Made by a program: the position numbers and the translations under genes. 64,000 bases of DNA, taken from positions 186,001-250,000 of the forward strand of contig NZ_NHMP01000002.1 of NCBI RefSeq assembly GCF_002221595.1, written 5' to 3'. Source of the stretch: Turicimonas muris. Lineage in GTDB: Bacteria; Pseudomonadota; Gammaproteobacteria; Burkholderiales; Burkholderiaceae_F. Shown here in pieces: positions 60,993 to 64,000 of this stretch; position 1 is the first letter of the stretch, and each line of letters starts with the position of its first letter. Below the pieces are notes generated by a model. That model was not told the DNA's origin. It saw nothing but the letters and a program-made list of their open reading frames with translations, and searched no databases.

Positions 60993-63752
60993 ATGACGAC
61001 TAATTTACCCCAAGTCAAGCGTCGTGAACTTTTAAAAGCAGGTATTGCTGCTTCAGCTGCAATGACAGTTGGCATTCCTGTTTCAGAAGTAGCTAAGGCT
61101 GCCGCCGGAGCTGCTGAAAATGGAATTGTTTGGACAAAAGGCGTCTGCCGCTTCTGCGGAACCGGATGCGGTTTGTCTGTCGGCGTAAAAGATGGCCGTG
61201 TAGTTGCAACGAAAGGAGACCCTGACGCTCCTGTCAATCGAGGTCTCAACTGCATTAAAGGTTATTTCAACGCCAAGATTTTGTATGGTAAAGACAGACT
61301 TACCAAGCCCTTGCTAAGAAAGACAAACGGAAAATACGACAAGAACGGCAAGTTTGAAGCTGTCTCATGGGAAGAAGCCCTTGATGTTATGGCGGATAAA
61401 TTCCTTCAGACATACAAGGCTAAAGGTCCTACTGCTGTTGCTATCCTCGGTTCCGGTCAGTACACCATCCCTGAAGCTTACGCAGCAAGCAAGTTGGTAA
61501 AGGCCGGCTGGCGCTCTAACAACTTGGACCCAAATGCCCGTCTGTGTATGGCAAGCGCAGTGGTAGGTTTCTATCAGGTATTTGGTATTGACGAACCGGC
61601 TAATAACTATTCCGATATTGAAAAATGCAACACAATGGTTTTGTGGGGCAACAATATGGCGGAAGCTCATCCGGTTTTGTGGTCTCGAGTTGCCGACAGA
61701 AAATTGACCCACGCAGCCACTAAGATTATTAACGTGACTACCTATAAGAACATGAGTTCTAACTTGGCAGACACAACAATTATCTTCAAGCCGAATACTG
61801 ATCTTGCTATTCTCAACTACATCTTGAGAGAAATCGTTAATCGTGGTGCCGTTGAGCAGGATTTCGTTAATAAACACTGTATTTTCGCAACCGGTAACGT
61901 TGACATCGGGTACGGAATGCGTCCTACCGATAAATTTGCATTCCCGGCAGAAAAAGATGTTCAAAAGAAACAAAATGAGATCGTCTTAGACAAGTGGGAA
62001 GCTATTGCCCAAGGCCGCAAAGAAGGTCAGGTTGTTAAGCAAGTTCAGCAGGGCGGTAAAGCCGGCGGTCACTGGTCCATTACTTTTGAAGAATTCAAGA
62101 AGGGGCTTGAACCGTATACTCTTGATTTCGTAGCTGAGCTCTCCAAGGGAGATCCTGACGAAAGCATGGAAGACTTCAAGAAGAAATTGGTCGCCCTTGC
62201 TGATACTTACATTGATAAGGCCAACGATATTCTCAGCTTCTGGTGTATGGGAGCTAACCAACATCAAAGAGGCGTATGGGTAAACGAACAGATTTATGCC
62301 GTTCATCTTTTGCTGGCTAAGCATGCACGTCCGGGTAATGGCGCTTTCTCCTTGACAGGTCAGCCGTCTGCTTGCGGTTCGGCTCGTGAAGTTGGTACTT
62401 TCTGCCATCGTCTGCCATCTGATCTGTTGGTAGCCGCTAAACCGGCACGCGTCAAATCTGAAAAGATTTGGGGCATCCCGGAAAAGACTATCAATCCGAA
62501 AGTCGGTAGAGCCTTTATGGAAATTCTGCGCGGTATGGAAGATGATTCCGTTAATTTCGTCTGGACACAGGTTGTTAATCCGTTCCAAGCTGCTCCTAAC
62601 AGCAACCACTGGTTGAAGGCAGCCCGCCATCCAAACAACTTTATTGTTGTTGCCGACGCTTATCCGACATACAGCTGCCGCTATGCAGACTTGATTCTCC
62701 CTGCCGCTATGATCTTCGAGAAATGGGGCTTGTACGGCAACGCAGAAAGACGTACACAAGGCTGGCAGCAAATGGCAACTCCTCCGGGAGAAGCAAGAAC
62801 CGACTTGTGGATGATGATGGAATTTGCTAAGCGCATCAAACTGAAAGATGTGTGGGGCGAACAGTCAGTTCCCGGTTTGAAGGTAGAAGGTTACGAAGAC
62901 GGCAAGCTTCCGAGCGTTTTGGATGAAGCTCAGAAGATGGGCTACACACCTGAAACGACTCTTTATGAAGTGTTGTATGCCCGTAAGTCCAATACTAACG
63001 TTGCATGGCCTGATCCTGCCTTTGTCTGCAAGATTAACAGTACAGCGGCTCCGTCTAAACTTAACTGGTTCCCGGAAAAGGCTTTGTTCTCTGAATATCG
63101 CCAATTCACTTTGGGCGACGGTCACGACCTTGCGGATTTCGATACATATCTCAACTCCAAGACACGAGGTTTGATGTGGCCTGTTGTGAACGGAAAAGAA
63201 ACACCGTATCGCTTTAATCAGGACTTCGACCCGTATGTTAAGGAAGGCGGATATGCTTTCTACGGCAAGCTCTTTAAAGCTATCCCGACTGGCAACCTTT
63301 GGGGCATCACAGATCCGAAGCCGGTTCCGTTGCCCAATAAAGCAAAAATTTTCTACCGTCCGTATGCAGCCCCGGTTGAACAACCGGATGCCAACTACGA
63401 CTTGTGGCTTTGCACAGGTCGAATCCTTGAACATTGGCATACAGGTTCTATGACCATGAGAGTTCCTGAACTCTACAGAGCTCAGCCAAACGCTTTTGTT
63501 TACATGAACCCAGACGATGCTGCTAAGCGCGGCCTTAAGAACGGCGATGTGGCAACAGTTGAAAGCAGACGCGGAAAGATCAATGCGATCGTCCAGACAA
63601 ATCAGCGCAACTTCATGCCTAAGGGTTCTTCTTGGCTCGCTTTCTTTGACGAAAAGGTTCAAACCAACCAGGTAGTTATCGACGCAACTGACCCGATTTC
63701 TGAAGAACCTGACTTCAAGAAATCTGCAGTCAAGATTTATAAGGCTCAATAA
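60993..63752 (+). CDS. napA: NapA, catalytic subunit of periplasmic nitrate reductase
   Basis: 919 aa, at the long end for NapA (the betaproteobacterial/epsilon form). Tat signal KRRELLKAGIAASAAM; N-terminal [4Fe-4S] motif CRFCGTGCGLSVGVKDGRV...CIKGY; Mo ligand Cys in NARLCMASAVVGF; cofactor-binding FSLTGQPSACGSAREVGTF near 460. Bis-MGD molybdenum enzyme reducing nitrate to nitrite in the periplasm. AGGAG precedes the ATG. Confidence 0.96.
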   Translation: MTTNLPQVKRRELLKAGIAASAAMTVGIPVSEVAKAAAGAAENGIVWTKGVCRFCGTGCGLSVGVKDGRVVATKGDPDAPVNRGLNCIKGYFNAKILYGKDRLTKPLLRKTNGKYDKNGKFEAVSWEEALDVMADKFLQTYKAKGPTAVAILGSGQYTIPEAYAASKLVKAGWRSNNLDPNARLCMASAVVGFYQVFGIDEPANNYSDIEKCNTMVLWGNNMAEAHPVLWSRVADRKLTHAATKIINVTTYKNMSSNLADTTIIFKPNTDLAILNYILREIVNRGAVEQDFVNKHCIFATGNVDIGYGMRPTDKFAFPAEKDVQKKQNEIVLDKWEAIAQGRKEGQVVKQVQQGGKAGGHWSITFEEFKKGLEPYTLDFVAELSKGDPDESMEDFKKKLVALADTYIDKANDILSFWCMGANQHQRGVWVNEQIYAVHLLLAKHARPGNGAFSLTGQPSACGSAREVGTFCHRLPSDLLVAAKPARVKSEKIWGIPEKTINPKVGRAFMEILRGMEDDSVNFVWTQVVNPFQAAPNSNHWLKAARHPNNFIVVADAYPTYSCRYADLILPAAMIFEKWGLYGNAERRTQGWQQMATPPGEARTDLWMMMEFAKRIKLKDVWGEQSVPGLKVEGYEDGKLPSVLDEAQKMGYTPETTLYEVLYARKSNTNVAWPDPAFVCKINSTAAPSKLNWFPEKALFSEYRQFTLGDGHDLADFDTYLNSKTRGLMWPVVNGKETPYRFNQDFDPYVKEGGYAFYGKLFKAIPTGNLWGITDPKPVPLPNKAKIFYRPYAAPVEQPDANYDLWLCTGRILEHWHTGSMTMRVPELYRAQPNAFVYMNPDDAAKRGLKNGDVATVESRRGKINAIVQTNQRNFMPKGSSWLAFFDEKVQTNQVVIDATDPISEEPDFKKSAVKIYKAQ

Positions 63753-63762
63753 CCATAGTATG

Positions 63763-63780
63763 CGGAGCCGAAAGGCTCCG
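63763..63780 (+). other. GAAA-tetraloop hairpin between napA and napG
   Basis: CGGAGCC pairs with GGCTCCG around GAAA, 10 bases after the napA stop; no T tract follows. It mirrors the hairpin behind mccA. Confidence 0.7.
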
Positions 63781-63788
63781 TCCAAAGC

Positions 63789-64000
63789 ATGACTGAGAAA
63801 AAGACATCAAGAAGAGATTTCGTTACTCGTTCCGTTCAGCTTGGAGCTGCAGGAGTAGGTGCAGGTCTGCTATGGAATCTTTTTCTTCAACAAAGTGCCC
63901 AAGCCAGAGGATTCATTCCGAGACCTCCGGGAGCACTCGAAGGCAAGGATTTTGATACAGCCTGCACCAAATGCGGTTTGTGCGTCAGAGCGTGTCCTTA
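63789..64000 (+). CDS. napG: NapG, ferredoxin-type quinol-dehydrogenase subunit (partial)
   Basis: The first 70 codons are visible; the gene continues past the window. Tat signal SRRDFVTRSVQLGAAGVGAG, then FIPRPPGALEGKDFDTACTK (family pattern RPPGA) and the first cluster motif CTKCGLCVRACP. NapG passes electrons from the membrane NapH quinol dehydrogenase toward the Nap cytochromes. The napD-A-G order suggests napH and a NapB-type cytochrome follow. Confidence 0.93.
   Translation, partial: MTEKKTSRRDFVTRSVQLGAAGVGAGLLWNLFLQQSAQARGFIPRPPGALEGKDFDTACTKCGLCVRACP

Noticed and set aside
62865-63785. 306-codon open frame antisense to napA
   Set aside because: Shadow of napA; composition is that of an antisense strand and no domain is recognisable.
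1-64000. CRISPR array or prophage
   Set aside because: No regularly spaced repeats, cas-like genes, integrase or phage structural genes were seen.

Overview
The window looks like a chromosomal segment of an anaerobic, asaccharolytic gut betaproteobacterium of the Sutterellaceae (Parasutterella/Sutterella-like); this is inferred from gene content, not from a search. The evidence is a betaproteobacterial housekeeping block (TPR protein, lolB, ispE, tRNA-Gln, prs, rplY, pth, ychF), a Burkholderiales-type porin, no sugar catabolism, and many anaerobic respiratory reductases with C4-dicarboxylate carriers.

Layout. 1-220 is the 3' end of an rRNA operon (5S and terminator). 239-3640 is a decayed accessory zone: a UDG-like protein, four gene remnants within 1.5 kb (response regulator, diaminopropionate ammonia-lyase, formate-dehydrogenase-type cytochrome b, AAA/PD-(D/E)XK protein) and a RelB/ParE-type toxin-antitoxin pair. 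3648-7407 holds an SLC13 transporter, two CYTH-type genes and a LysR regulator. 7491-17585 is the minus-strand housekeeping block. 18082-21172 is a LysR regulator, a Tat-exported fumarate-reductase-like flavoprotein and a tetraheme cytochrome. 22016-26928 is an operon for asparaginase, a DcuC-type carrier and an amidohydrolase, with a LysR gene. 27944-33742 has a dicarboxylate/amino-acid symporter and a TtrSR-like two-component system divergent, across an FNR box, from a second flavoprotein plus tetraheme cytochrome. 34307-40053 has a degenerate M3 peptidase, a porin, a second DcuC and pepT. A group II intron with its maturase (40177-42075) sits directly behind a terminator.

42534-54673 is the centrepiece: a complete mcc-type respiratory sulfite reductase locus. 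It has MccA with seven CXXCH motifs and one CX15CH motif, a rhodanese, the MccB isomerase, the MccC/MccD quinol-dehydrogenase module, then nosL-nosD-nosF-nosY and a TlpA-like thioredoxin, then a TtrSR-like two-component system. No nosZ is present, so the Nos copper-handling genes most likely load copper into MccA. 54626-57064 is a larBCE operon for the nickel-pincer cofactor whose LarC lacks the C-terminal LarC2 domain. 57304-58665 is a DcuA/B-type carrier. An IS1182-family element with a frameshifted transposase (58694-60535) separates it from napD-napA-napG, which runs off the window.

Together the genes describe a cell that breathes sulfite, nitrate and organic acids in the periplasm. Quinol is oxidised by MccCD or Nap modules, or by a partner outside the window, and passed to periplasmic hemes or flavins. 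Aspartate and asparagine can be turned into fumarate, with C4-dicarboxylates exchanged through Dcu carriers. At least two systems are under one-component or two-component regulators carrying periplasmic-binding sensor domains.
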